The notes beneath the pieces are model-generated. The model did not search any database, was not told the DNA's origin, and was given only the letters and a program-made list of their open reading frames with translations. Source: Sinorhizobium arboris LMG 14919 (GTDB taxonomy: Bacteria; Pseudomonadota; Alphaproteobacteria; Rhizobiales; Rhizobiaceae). Taken from it: DNA of 64,000 nucleotides. Where the stretch lies: NCBI RefSeq assembly GCF_000427465.1, contig NZ_ATYB01000014.1, forward strand, positions 62,001-126,000, read 5' to 3'. Position 1 is the stretch's first letter. Every line of letters starts with the position of its first letter. The position numbers and the translations under genes were made by a program. Shown here piece by piece: positions 44,225-53,677 of the stretch.

Positions 44225-46915
44225 ATGAGCATTCGCAACCTCCATCATGCGATCGATCCAAAGTCGCTAGCGATCGTCGGTGCCTCTGATCGCGCCGGAT
44301 CGCTTGGCCGGGTCGTCATCCAGAATGTGATCGGCACCGGATTTGAGGGAGAAATCTGGCCGATTAACCCTAAACATGAGCAGGTCGCAGGCCATCGCTG
44401 CTATAGCCGAGTAGCGGACGTTCCCGGTGTCCCCGACCTCGCCGTCATTGTCACTCCACCGCAGACCGTGCCGGCTCTGATCCATGAGCTGGGCAAAAAA
44501 GGGACCCGCGCTGCGGTGGTCATCACGGCCGGTATCAACGCTGACGAGGGCCTGAAACAAGCGATGCTCGAGGCGGCGAAACCATTTCTCCTTCGCATCA
44601 TCGGCCCGAATACAGTGGGCCTTATCGTGCCTTCCGCGAGGCTGAATGCGAGCTTCGCGCATATGCAGGCACAGCGGGGCGGAATCGCGCTGCTTTCGCA
44701 ATCCGGAGCGATTACGACTTCGTTGATCGACTGGGCCGCGGACAACAATGTCGGTTTTTCGAAGATCGTCTCCCTTGGCGACATGGCCGATGCAGATGCC
44801 GGCGATTTTCTCGACCTGTTCGCGGGAGATCCCGAGACGCACGCGATAGTCATGTATCTCGAGACCATTTCCAATCCCCGGAAATTCCTGTCCGCGGCGC
44901 GCGCAGCGGCTCGGGTAAAGCCAGTCGTCGCCATCAAGGCGGGCCGTCATGCCGAGGCGGCCAAAGCGGCCGCCACGCATACCGGTGCGCTTTCGGGAGC
45001 CGATCGCGTCGTTGACGCGGCCTTGCGTCGTGCCGGCATCTTGAGGATTGAAGGCCTTGGCGAATTGTTCGACGCGACAGAAACCGTCGCGCGTTTTCCC
45101 CCTCTTGAGCGCGGCCGTGTCGCAATCGTCACCAATGGTGGCGGAGCCGGCGTTCTCGTCGTGGATCGCCTGGTGGACTTCGCTTGCGCGCTCGCAGATC
45201 TTTCCCCGGACACCATCCGCGCACTCGATCGAATTCTTCCCGCCAATTGGTCGCGCGACAATCCCGTCGACATAATCGGTGATGCACCGCCCGACCGCTA
45301 TAGGAGGGCGGTCGAGATCATCGCTCAGGATCCGGAACTGGACATTCTGATCGTCATGAATTGCCCGACCGGCCTCGCCTCGCCCGTCGATGCCGCCCGT
45401 GCGGTCGCGTCCCTTGCGCGGTCAGGGACAATCTCGGGGAAACCGGTCCTCACATGCTGGTTAGGCGGTCGAACCGCCGGTGCCGGGCGTGAGGTGCTGC
45501 AGCAGGCGGGGCTGGCATCTTACGACACACCGTCCGACGTCGCCTTGGCGGCTTCTTATCTCGCCAGATGGTCAAAGGCGCAGCAGGCACTGGTGCGGGT
45601 GCCATCGAGCCAAGACGAGGAAGTGCCATGCGATCGCGCCCTGGTACAGTCCATTTTCCACAAGGTGGCGGCCGAAGGCCGCCGGATGCTGAGCGAATTG
45701 GAGGCCAAGTCCGTGATCGCGGCCTACGGCATTCCCGTTCCTCACACCGTAATCGCAAAGTCACCGGAGGAGGCGGAAGCGGTAGCCGGCCGGCTTCTTG
45801 CGGGCGCGACGAAGGTGGTGATCAAATTGGTGTCAAAGTCGATCACACACAAATCCGATGTGGGCGGCGTCGTTCTCGACATCCGGAGCGCAGTCGCCGC
45901 TCGCCAGGCTGCCGAGGCGATGGCGGCGCGGCTCAAGGTCCACGACCCGACTGCCGTTGTCGACGGTTTTGCCGTGCAGCCGATGATTGAACGCAAACAT
46001 GCGTGGGAACTGATCGCGGGAATAAGCCGAGACTCAATCTTCGGTCCCGTCGTTCTATTCGGATCGGGAGGTGTTTCGGTGGAAGTGGTCGCAGACACCG
46101 CGGTGGCGCTTCCGCCACTCGACGCCGTGCTCGCCGGCGACCTGATCGACCAGACACGGGTCGGCAAGCTCCTCGCCGGTTTCCGCAACGAGCCGCCGGC
46201 AGACAGATCAGCGATCTGCAAAGCACTAACGGCGCTCTCCCAGATGACCGTCGATTTCCCCTGCGTGCTTTCGATGGATATCAATCCTCTGGTCGCCAGC
46301 GCAGAGGGCGTCACCGCGCTCGACGCCCGCATCGAGATCGACCCGCAAACCGTCGCGCGTCCAGGCCCTAACCGCGATCTCGCGATCCGCCCATATCCGA
46401 GCGGGTGGGAAAAGCAGGTGACGCTCGCTGACCGGCTCTACCATCTGCGGCCAATCAGGCCGCCAGACGCGGCGCTCTATCCGGATTTTCTGTCAAAGAC
46501 GTCCTCGGCTGACATCCGATTTCGTTTCCTGTCCTCGCGGAAGCACTTTCAGGACCAGATGTTGGTGAGGCTCACACAGATTGACTACGAGCGCGAGATG
46601 GCCTTCGTTGCTCTCGACAGGCAAAGCGGCGAGCTTGCAGGCATTGCTAGGCTTTACGCGGATCCGGATCACGAGGCCGCCGAATATGGCTTGCTGATCA
46701 GGACCGATCTGCAGGGACACGGACTTGGCTGGGCGCTCCTGGCCCAGTTGAGGGATTATGCCACGGCCGACGGACTGAAACGCATCGAAGGTCTCATTCT
46801 GAGTGACAATGCGAAGATGTTGAAAATGTGCAAGGAATTCGGGTTTTCGATCTCGTCGCACCCGACTGATGCGACCCTGAGGATCGCAACACTGGCACTC
46901 CAGTCTCAGGCGTAA
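44225..46915 (+). CDS. ADP-forming acyl-CoA synthetase fused to GNAT domain (protein acetyltransferase Pat/AcdA-B-like)
   Basis: 896 residues from the ATG at 44225. Order: CoA-binding domain (IDPKSLAIVGASDRAGSLGRVVIQNVIGTGFEGEIWPINPKH), succinyl-CoA-synthetase-like domains with LSQSGAITTSLIDWA and the phospho-His region ATHTGALSG (about His252), an ATP-grasp domain (about 480-690, AKSVIAAYGIPVPHTVIAKSPEEAEAVAG...VVIKLVSKSITHKSDVGGVVLDI), and a C-terminal GNAT domain (about 745-890, YGLLIRTDLQGHGLGWALLAQLRDYA). The layout is that of Pat-type lysine acetyltransferases, which regulate acetyl-CoA synthetase and other enzymes. Here His252 is present, so ligase activity is also possible. Preceded by an FNR/FixK-type box. 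Confidence 0.93.
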   Translation: MSIRNLHHAIDPKSLAIVGASDRAGSLGRVVIQNVIGTGFEGEIWPINPKHEQVAGHRCYSRVADVPGVPDLAVIVTPPQTVPALIHELGKKGTRAAVVITAGINADEGLKQAMLEAAKPFLLRIIGPNTVGLIVPSARLNASFAHMQAQRGGIALLSQSGAITTSLIDWAADNNVGFSKIVSLGDMADADAGDFLDLFAGDPETHAIVMYLETISNPRKFLSAARAAARVKPVVAIKAGRHAEAAKAAATHTGALSGADRVVDAALRRAGILRIEGLGELFDATETVARFPPLERGRVAIVTNGGGAGVLVVDRLVDFACALADLSPDTIRALDRILPANWSRDNPVDIIGDAPPDRYRRAVEIIAQDPELDILIVMNCPTGLASPVDAARAVASLARSGTISGKPVLTCWLGGRTAGAGREVLQQAGLASYDTPSDVALAASYLARWSKAQQALVRVPSSQDEEVPCDRALVQSIFHKVAAEGRRMLSELEAKSVIAAYGIPVPHTVIAKSPEEAEAVAGRLLAGATKVVIKLVSKSITHKSDVGGVVLDIRSAVAARQAAEAMAARLKVHDPTAVVDGFAVQPMIERKHAWELIAGISRDSIFGPVVLFGSGGVSVEVVADTAVALPPLDAVLAGDLIDQTRVGKLLAGFRNEPPADRSAICKALTALSQMTVDFPCVLSMDINPLVASAEGVTALDARIEIDPQTVARPGPNRDLAIRPYPSGWEKQVTLADRLYHLRPIRPPDAALYPDFLSKTSSADIRFRFLSSRKHFQDQMLVRLTQIDYEREMAFVALDRQSGELAGIARLYADPDHEAAEYGLLIRTDLQGHGLGWALLAQLRDYATADGLKRIEGLILSDNAKMLKMCKEFGFSISSHPTDATLRIATLALQSQA

Positions 46916-46920
46916 GCCTC

Positions 46921-46934
46921 TTGACCGGGATCAA
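46921..46934. promoter_or_regulatory. FNR/FixK-type box TTGACCGGGATCAA
   Basis: Perfect TTGA-N6-TCAA with TTGAC/ATCAA ends, centred 73 bp before the universal stress protein start and 5 bp after the preceding stop. Confidence 0.78.
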
Positions 46935-47000
46935 TGTGGCCGTCCCCCATCTGGCGTAGATTGGCTTTCAGAAAGCCATCTATCTGGGGAGACCGGAGCA

Positions 47001-47828
47001 GTGACCTACAAGACTGTTCTTCTAGTGCTCGATGCAAATCAGTATGAAACGGACCTCACCGCGGCGGCAGATCTCTGCGCGGCGGCTCAAGCCCATCTGT
47101 CGGTCCTCCTCGTGAAACTCGCCGCTCCTCCTCAGTTCGCAGATCATGCGGGCCTCTCGGTTGCGTGGCTGGACGTACGGATGGCCGAGATCGAACAGCT
47201 CGAAAAAGCCGTTCAGGCGGCACAAACGACTCTCAAAGATCTCGGAGTGTCATTCGACGTCGCCGGCGAACACACCGAGCCCGCATGGGCCGACAACATC
47301 GTTGGTGGGCGTGCACGCTATGCTGACGTTACGGTGATGGGGGCCAGCATGGATCCCTCGTTGTGGACGCGCGCCATAGAAGGCGCGCTTTTCTATTCGG
47401 CCCGCCCGGTCCTGCTTGCAGGCCGCCGCCGATCGGCGACCCTGCTTCCGAAGAGGATTGTGCTGGCGTGGAACTCGAGTTTCGAATCCACAAGGGCCGC
47501 TCGCGAAGTGCTCGATATGATGAGAGGTGCGGAAGCTGTGAATGTCGTATTGGTTGATCCGACGGCGGCTTCAGCCAGAAACGGAGAAGAACCGGGTGCC
47601 GATGTGGCGAGATATCTCGCTCGCCACGGCATAAAGGTGACCGTCGATAGGCTTTCGAGTGAGGGGCGCCGGGTCGAGGAAGTTCTCAATCAGCATGCGC
47701 TCGACACCTCCGCCGACTTGATCGTCATGGGTGCATATGGGCATTCGCGTCTCCGCGAAAAGATATTTGGTGGCGTTACCAAGGCGATGATCGAGGCACC
47801 GATCGTGCCGGTGTTGATGGTCCGCTGA
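47001..47828 (+). CDS. Tandem-domain universal stress protein (UspA family)
   Basis: 275 residues, start GTG at 47001 after GGGGAGACCGGAGCA. Two Usp domains. The N-terminal one (YKTVLLVLDANQYETDLTAAADLCAAAQAHLSVLLVKL) lacks a clear ATP motif. The C-terminal one ends ADLIVMGAYGHSRLREKIFGGVTKAMIEAPIVPVLMVR, with the G-2x-G-9x-G nucleotide pattern although Gly follows where Ser or Thr is usual. Tandem Usp proteins are typical of oxygen-limitation regulons, consistent with the FNR/FixK-type site just upstream. Confidence 0.93.
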   Translation: MTYKTVLLVLDANQYETDLTAAADLCAAAQAHLSVLLVKLAAPPQFADHAGLSVAWLDVRMAEIEQLEKAVQAAQTTLKDLGVSFDVAGEHTEPAWADNIVGGRARYADVTVMGASMDPSLWTRAIEGALFYSARPVLLAGRRRSATLLPKRIVLAWNSSFESTRAAREVLDMMRGAEAVNVVLVDPTAASARNGEEPGADVARYLARHGIKVTVDRLSSEGRRVEEVLNQHALDTSADLIVMGAYGHSRLREKIFGGVTKAMIEAPIVPVLMVR

Positions 47829-48050
47829 CGGTCACTGATGCCGAAAGGAAACTCAGAGGCGCCACCGGCGCCGCTGGTTTGGTGGCTTGTCATTCATGCC
47901 GCGCCTTCGAATGCGGCCGGTGTTGCAAAGAAGGCGGGCCTCATATCGCGCCCATCATCCGGGCCGTCAGCAGCCGCTTCGCCGCATATCTTCTTCTGCG
48001 TCGATATCGACGAAGCAAGCATGGAACCGCAACGTAGGGGAGCCATACCT

Positions 48051-48443
48051 ATGCACGTGCACTCACACTCGTCACCTACTTTTTGGACCAATTCGGCGGA
48101 GACACCGATCTCGGTCGAGGGTGCGAACGTCCTTTTCTCGCTCGGCCGTCTTCAGACCGACGCGTTTAATGCAATGCTTCGCTATCAAATCGAAGCGTTG
48201 GGATTCCTGAAGAGCCGCTGTGAGCAGGACCTGCAGTTTCTGCAGGAAATCTGGTCGCCTGGTCACGTGAACGACTCTTTCGATTTGTGGTGCTGCTTTT
48301 GGCAAAAGGCCTTCCTCGACTACTCGAGGGAGGCAGGCCGCGTTGCGGACATCGGCTCCAATATCGCAGCCAAGGCGGCAAAGCGCATTCATGGAGAAGA
48401 AAAGCTGTTGGCCGAGAACCTGGTCGCGCAAACGGTGATTTAG
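48051..48443 (+). CDS. Phasin family protein
   Basis: 130 residues from the ATG at 48051, which has AGGGGAG eight bases upstream; the open frame begins earlier at 47838 but that part looks non-coding. An amphipathic helical region (VEGANVLFSLGRLQTDAFNAMLRYQIEALGFLKSRCEQDLQFLQEIWSPGHVNDSFDLWCCFWQKAFLDYSREAGRVADIGSNIAAKAAKRI) matches phasins, which coat polyhydroxyalkanoate granules. Short for the family. Probably in one transcript with the stress protein upstream and the ATPase downstream (30-bp gap). Confidence 0.8.
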   Translation: MHVHSHSSPTFWTNSAETPISVEGANVLFSLGRLQTDAFNAMLRYQIEALGFLKSRCEQDLQFLQEIWSPGHVNDSFDLWCCFWQKAFLDYSREAGRVADIGSNIAAKAAKRIHGEEKLLAENLVAQTVI

Positions 48444-48473
48444 CCGGGGCGGCGCGGCTCCGGGGAGGCAAGC

Positions 48474-51221
48474 ATGCTTGAAATGGAGCGGCAGCTCAAG
48501 CAAACCGAGGCGCATCCGATGAACACGGCAACCCTCCTTGAAACCGCGTCGCTCAACCGGGGCGTTGCAGTCGACGACGGTCTTTCCGTGGGGTTAAGCC
48601 AGCAGGAGGCGGACATCCGGCTCACACAATTTGGGCCGAATACCCTTCCCGAACCGCGAGTGCCGTCCCTGATCGCGACGTTCTTGCACCAATTTCGCAG
48701 TCCGCTCATTTATATCCTGCTGGCAGCGACCTTTGTGTCACTCGCGCTCGGTGATGTGCGGGACGCTCTTTTCATCGGCATTGTCCTCGCCGTGAACGGC
48801 ATCATCGGCTGCATGCAGGAGCACTCGGCCGGGAAGGCGGCGCTCGCGTTGCGCAAACTGGAACAGCCGAAGGCGAACGTTGTCCGCGAGGGGCAAACTC
48901 AGGAGATCGACGCCCAGCTCCTCGTGCCGGGCGATCTGGTTCTGCTCGAGGCGGGCGGACGCGTGCCGGCCGACATGCGACTAACCGCCGTAACCGACCT
49001 TGTCTGCGACGAATCGTTACTGACGGGAGAATCGGCTCCGGTCCATAAGACCATCTTCCCCGTCGAGGTCCACGGCGGCTCCGTTGCCTTCGCGGGAACG
49101 CTCGTTACGCGTGGTCGCGGGCGCGGTATCGTCGCGGCGACCGGAGCGGCCACGGAGATCGGAAAAATCGCCGCGGAGATCGGCAAGGCATCCCTTGCCA
49201 AGCCTCCCTTAATGATCCGCCTGGAGCGCTTCTCCCAACTCATCGCCTGGATAGTTGCGGCTGCCGTCGCTCTGCTCGTCCTCGTTGGAATTGTCCGGGC
49301 TATGGCGCCGAGCGAGCTCTTCATGATGTCCGTCGGCCTCGCGGTGAGCGCGATCCCTGAAGGCTTGCCGATAGCGATCTCGGTCGCGCTGGCGATCAGC
49401 ATGCGCCGCATGGCCAAAGCACACGTGATCGTGCGCCGAATGCCCGCCGTGGAGGCTCTCGGCTCCTGCACGATGATCGCCACCGACAAGACCGGCACAT
49501 TGACGCTCAACGAGCTGACCGTGACGGATATCCGCTTGCCGGACGGCACCGATATTGTCTGCGATACGGGCGCTGATCTGGACGCCTGCACGATTCGGGG
49601 CGATGGAACCCCTCCCGCGGAGGCACGGGAACGTGCCCTTGCCCTGTTCAAGGCCGCGTCACTGCCTAACGAAGGATCGCTGGTCAGGAACGCGAACGGC
49701 TGGACCGCCGTCGGCGATACGGTCGACGTCGCATTGCTGGCGGCCGCCTACAAGGCGGGCTTGCCGCGGGAGGCTATCGAGAATGCCTATCCTCTGGTCG
49801 CCCGGATCCCCTATGAGCCGGACCTCAAATACGCTGCCTCGTTTCACCGTCACGGCGACAGCGTTCGCATCTTCGTCAAGGGCGCAGCGGAAACCCTGAT
49901 CGACATGGCCGATCGAATGGACGTGGCCGGTCGCGCCGAGCCGATCGATCGTGAGGTCCTTCTCCGCCAAAAGGAAGAGATGGCCGCGCGCGGTTTACGC
50001 GTGCTTGCCTTTGCGGAGGGCGAAACGGCGGTTGAGCCGGATGGAGACTTCGGCCGGCACCTGCTCGTCGACCTTGTCTTCCTGGGGTTTGCCGGAATGC
50101 AGGATCCGGTGCGGCCGGAGGTACCGCAGGCGATTCGCGATTGCCACTCAGCAGGCGTGGACGTGGCGATGGTCACCGGCGACGACCCGAGAACCGCGGC
50201 GGCAATTGCATCCCATGCCGGACTGATATTCACCGAAGATCAGGTGGTCACCGGCGAAGACGTGCGCAGGGCCGAGGAGAACGGGCAGGAGAGTCTGGAC
50301 AGACTAACCCGCCATGGCCGCGTCTATGCGCGTGTGGCTCCGGCGCAAAAACTGGCGATCGTCCTCTCGCTCGCGCGCAACGGGCACTTCGTCGCCGTGA
50401 CAGGCGACGGCGTCAACGATGCGCCTGCGCTGAAGCACGCGCATATCGGCGTGGCGATGGGGCGCAAGGGTACGGAGGTGGCCAAGGAGAGCGCCGATAT
50501 AGTCACCACCGATGACAATTTCGCCTCGATCGTCAGCGGTATCCGCGAGGGCCGGGTCGCCTATGCGAACATCCGCAAGGTCATCTTCATGCTGATGTCG
50601 ACGGGGGCCGCGGAGCTGCTGCTGTTCCTGCTGGCGATCCCACTCGGATTGCCGATGCCCCTTCTTCCCGTGCAGTTGCTTTGGCTCAACCTCGTGACCA
50701 ACGGCATTCAGGACATTGCGCTCGCCGGCGAAAGTCCGGAAGGCGACGAGCTTAGCCGCGCGCCACGCGCTCCGTCCGAGCCGATCTTTGACCGGCTCAT
50801 GATCCGACGCATCTGGCAATCCATGCTGGTCATGGGAGCCGGAGGTTTCGCGATGTTTTACGTTCTGCTCGAGCAGGGCTATGGCGAGAGCGAAGCCCGC
50901 AATCTGCTGCTGTTGTTGTTCGTGCTTTTCGAGAACTTTCAGACGCTGGCGAGCCGCTCCGAGCGCAAATCCATCTTCCAGCTCGGCTTTCTTGCCAACC
51001 CGCTTCTGCTTCTCTCAATCGCAGCGGCCCAGTGCCTTCATATCGCTGCGATGTACATTCCGATTCTCAGCGAGCGCTGCAGGTTTCACCGATCTCGTTC
51101 TCAGAGTGGGCGCTCCTGCTTGTTGCAGCATCGTCTGCCCTCCTGGTCGTGGAGATCGACAAGTGGCGGGTCCGCAGCAAGCCGGCCGACCTTCGCGCAC
51201 CGTGAGTTCATTCCGTCGTGA
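48474..51221 (+). CDS. P-type (P2) cation-transporting ATPase with a 3' frameshift
   Basis: As read, 915 residues; start at 48474 follows GGGGAGG. P-ATPase motifs: actuator LTGES, M4 AIPEGLPIA, phosphorylation DKTGTLT (about Asp338), TGD and GDGVNDAPAL hinges, and M6 LWLNLVTNGIQDIALAGE. The M4 PEGLP and M6 N/D residues are of the P2 Ca/Na/H type; ion not assignable. After IAAMYIPILSE (about 51070) the frame turns Arg/Ser-rich. The -1 frame from about 51075 instead gives ALQVSPISFSEWALLLVAASSALLVVEIDKWRVRSKPADLRAP and stops at 51203-51205, the expected last transmembrane helix. So one base seems missing near 51065-51078. Confidence 0.9.
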   Translation: MLEMERQLKQTEAHPMNTATLLETASLNRGVAVDDGLSVGLSQQEADIRLTQFGPNTLPEPRVPSLIATFLHQFRSPLIYILLAATFVSLALGDVRDALFIGIVLAVNGIIGCMQEHSAGKAALALRKLEQPKANVVREGQTQEIDAQLLVPGDLVLLEAGGRVPADMRLTAVTDLVCDESLLTGESAPVHKTIFPVEVHGGSVAFAGTLVTRGRGRGIVAATGAATEIGKIAAEIGKASLAKPPLMIRLERFSQLIAWIVAAAVALLVLVGIVRAMAPSELFMMSVGLAVSAIPEGLPIAISVALAISMRRMAKAHVIVRRMPAVEALGSCTMIATDKTGTLTLNELTVTDIRLPDGTDIVCDTGADLDACTIRGDGTPPAEARERALALFKAASLPNEGSLVRNANGWTAVGDTVDVALLAAAYKAGLPREAIENAYPLVARIPYEPDLKYAASFHRHGDSVRIFVKGAAETLIDMADRMDVAGRAEPIDREVLLRQKEEMAARGLRVLAFAEGETAVEPDGDFGRHLLVDLVFLGFAGMQDPVRPEVPQAIRDCHSAGVDVAMVTGDDPRTAAAIASHAGLIFTEDQVVTGEDVRRAEENGQESLDRLTRHGRVYARVAPAQKLAIVLSLARNGHFVAVTGDGVNDAPALKHAHIGVAMGRKGTEVAKESADIVTTDDNFASIVSGIREGRVAYANIRKVIFMLMSTGAAELLLFLLAIPLGLPMPLLPVQLLWLNLVTNGIQDIALAGESPEGDELSRAPRAPSEPIFDRLMIRRIWQSMLVMGAGGFAMFYVLLEQGYGESEARNLLLLLFVLFENFQTLASRSERKSIFQLGFLANPLLLLSIAAAQCLHIAAMYIPILSERCRFHRSRSQSGRSCLLQHRLPSWSWRSTSGGSAASRPTFAHREFIPS

Positions 51222-51227
51222 ACTCAT

Positions 51228-52478
51228 CTAGCTGACAGTCAGGAAATACACCGCGACGCCGGTTCCTGAGGCGAGAAGCGATACAACGGCGAGCGGTCCC
51301 CAATAGCGTCCTGTTCCCGACGCCATCGCCACCATCACCCGTCCGCCTGCGTTTGCGAGTATCGCGACGAGCACTGCGGCTCCGACGATCTGTAGCGGTG
51401 CGGCTCCGCCTCCAGCGCGCAACGCCGTCAGCACCGCAACGTCGACGTCGAATATCCCTGACGCTGCCGATATGCCGACCAAGCTGTTGTCGCCCATACC
51501 GGCCATCAAGGCCGCGCCGGCCGTCGCGGTCAAGGCAAACAGGCCTGCAAAAACAAGAAGCGGAAAGAGTTCGAACGGATTGCGTGCAGTGATCGGTTCG
51601 TCGGCGGGAGGTGCAGTCCTGGCGATCAGAGCGACACCACCCGCGGCGAAAACCAACGCCGCTGCGATGGTTGGCAGAACAACTTCGGGGAAGACCGGCG
51701 GAGAGACGAAAAGAATTACCGTCAGCACTCGCAATAGCGAGACGACGGCGGCGAAGCTCGCGGCTCCGGCCAGCGGCCCTGGCTCCTCGCCGGAGCGTGA
51801 CTTCTGCCCGAAACTGGCTGTCACGGCAGTCGATGAAACGACTGCGCCCACCAGCCCGCCCACAACCAGTCCTCTCGACGAGCCAAGCAGACGAACCGCG
51901 ACGTAGCCAACAAATGAAATGGTGGCGCTCAGAACCGTGAAGAACCAGATTTCACGTGGATTGAAACCGCCCCATGGGTCGATGGCATGGTTTGGAAGAA
52001 GAGGCAGCCCGATGGCGGTCATCGCCACCAGCACGAGGGCCGAACGCAGCTCGATCCATGACAGCGTCTTGAGAAGATTGTGCATTAGCTCGCGGCTGGC
52101 GAGCACGCCAGCGAGCGCAGCGGCGCCCGCCGCCGCCACCCTGTAGTCGCCAGTCACAGCCAATCCGCCGAGCGCAAAAACCGCCAATCCGGCAATGACG
52201 CCGGTGACGCTGAAATCCTCATCGTGCCGCGCCTCGCGCAGCTTGAACCAGGTGAAACTCAGCGCGAAGCTCATGAAACCGGCGGCAAATATCAGGTCGC
52301 TCCTATGTGCATGGGACAGTGCCGCCAGGATCCCGCCAAGCAGACCCGAAATGCCGTAGGTGCGGATGCCTGCCGTGCGGCTGCCTTCCGGCGCCTCCCT
52401 TTCCCGCCATCCACGCTCGAGTCCCACGAGCAGGCCTATGGCAAGGGCGAGCCCCAGACGGAGAATAAGAGGTTCCAT
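51228..52478 (-). CDS. MgtC-like/DUF4010 integral membrane protein
   Basis: 416 residues, about 12 hydrophobic segments. The MgtC-like N-terminus LRLGLALAIGLLVGLERGWREREAPEGSRTAGIRTYGISGLLGGILAAL contains the conserved GLERGWRER and GIRTYGL-type elements. The C-terminal half (about 190-416: GGLVGAVVSSTAVTASFG...RNPFELFPLLVFAGLFALTA...GISAASGIFDVDVAVLTALR) is DUF4010. Function unproven; the gene ends 6 bp from the P-type ATPase stop, tail to tail. Confidence 0.9.
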   Translation of the reverse strand: MEPLILRLGLALAIGLLVGLERGWREREAPEGSRTAGIRTYGISGLLGGILAALSHAHRSDLIFAAGFMSFALSFTWFKLREARHDEDFSVTGVIAGLAVFALGGLAVTGDYRVAAAGAAALAGVLASRELMHNLLKTLSWIELRSALVLVAMTAIGLPLLPNHAIDPWGGFNPREIWFFTVLSATISFVGYVAVRLLGSSRGLVVGGLVGAVVSSTAVTASFGQKSRSGEEPGPLAGAASFAAVVSLLRVLTVILFVSPPVFPEVVLPTIAAALVFAAGGVALIARTAPPADEPITARNPFELFPLLVFAGLFALTATAGAALMAGMGDNSLVGISAASGIFDVDVAVLTALRAGGGAAPLQIVGAAVLVAILANAGGRVMVAMASGTGRYWGPLAVVSLLASGTGVAVYFLTVS

Positions 52479-52647
52479 TCGTTTCCGGCTTCGCCTTCTT
52501 GCAACGTGTTAATGTCGGCGCTCGCTCGAAGCGCAAGTCGTGATCACCGGTCCGGTGTGCCCGACCCGGAAAACATATCCGATTTGAAGCGGACGGGCAG
52601 CGAACGGCTTTGCAAATGGCGATCGGCAGATCATAGGCGGAAAGCCA

Positions 52648-53325
52648 TTAACGATGTTGAACGAACCTGATTTGCCAACGTCGGGGTATTTGGATCGCGA
52701 TCGATGTCAGAGAAAGGGCAGCAGCAGCCGCTAGCCACGGGGCCAGATTTCCCACTGTCTGCACGAGGGCTGCCCCCAAAACTGCTCCTGCCATCATGCC
52801 GAGCCACGGCACGATCTGGATGGCCAAATGCGTGTTGCGGATGCCCATCGCCCAGCGCCCCAAACCTCGTCCGAAGCGTGACAGGGCCCCGGTGACATAC
52901 GTCAAGCCAACCGGCAGCCCTTCGATCTGCTCGACAGAGGCGTTGATTGCCCCCATCGCCAGAACGAGCAGAAGGAACCGGAGCTCTCTTTGATCGCCCA
53001 GCAGGGCTGCGCATACGAGTAGAACCGATACAACCAGCAAAACAGCTTGCGGCCTGAACCTCATCGCCACCACCACTCCTGCGGCGTTGCCGATGACGAA
53101 AGTGACCAAACCGCCGATGAGAAGCGCCCCCCGAGCGACGTCGCCTTGCATCAGGGCGACCGATGCGCGAGTCGTGTTGCCGCTCATGAAGGACACGAAA
53201 TCGCCGACGGACATGAGTCCTATGGCATCGGTCATGCCTGCAAGGAACGATATTCCAGCGACGAGCGCCAAACCAACAGAACTTCTCTGGCGCATGATGA
53301 TGCGCCGCCGCCGCTGTACCGTCAT
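52648..53325 (-). CDS. DUF1275 (YoaK) family membrane protein
   Basis: 225 residues from the ATG at 53325; 53295 is an alternative and the frame is open to 53424. Six or so helices with the family signature SFLAGMTDAIGLMSVGDFVSFMSGNTTRASVALMQGD, then QIEGLPVGLTYVTGALSRFGRGLGRWAMG. The function of the family is unknown. It is transcribed away from the following FNR/FixK-type site. Confidence 0.88.
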   Translation of the reverse strand: MTVQRRRRIIMRQRSSVGLALVAGISFLAGMTDAIGLMSVGDFVSFMSGNTTRASVALMQGDVARGALLIGGLVTFVIGNAAGVVVAMRFRPQAVLLVVSVLLVCAALLGDQRELRFLLLVLAMGAINASVEQIEGLPVGLTYVTGALSRFGRGLGRWAMGIRNTHLAIQIVPWLGMMAGAVLGAALVQTVGNLAPWLAAAAALSLTSIAIQIPRRWQIRFVQHR

Positions 53326-53677
53326 TTGTGATGATCCAAGTGAAACCCCCGCAAGCAAAGCAAACGCGGCCCCGTATTGCAAGCTCGCGACATGCCAGGA
53401 ACGGCGCACCGGAACCGCGACCATTCCGGCACGCCGGGATCAAACCTATTCGCGAGAGCTTCCATGGCCTCTCGTTTGCCGACGAGAAGAAGCGCTCTCG
53501 CTGGATCGATGAGATGCGCGATAACGGCAGACGGGCCTGTTGATTTTAACCTCCAACGGATCGCGATTTGAGATCCGACTTTGAGCTTGATCAAGGAGTT
53601 TCGGTGCGCGCGAAGCATAATGCTTGAGTGAACGCCGTTTGGTTGGCTCGACTCGCACTCGTGCCGGGAGGACGAAA
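53326..53677. other. Spacer with an FNR/FixK-type site
   Basis: 352 bp between divergent genes. It contains the TTGA-N6-TCAA motif at 53581; otherwise nothing recognised. Short frames here lack features of real genes. Confidence 0.5.
53581..53594. promoter_or_regulatory. FNR/FixK-type box TTGAGCTTGATCAA
   Basis: Perfect TTGA-N6-TCAA centred 90 bp before the start of the 96-residue unknown protein, whose gene is followed by the cytochrome c gene. Confidence 0.7.
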
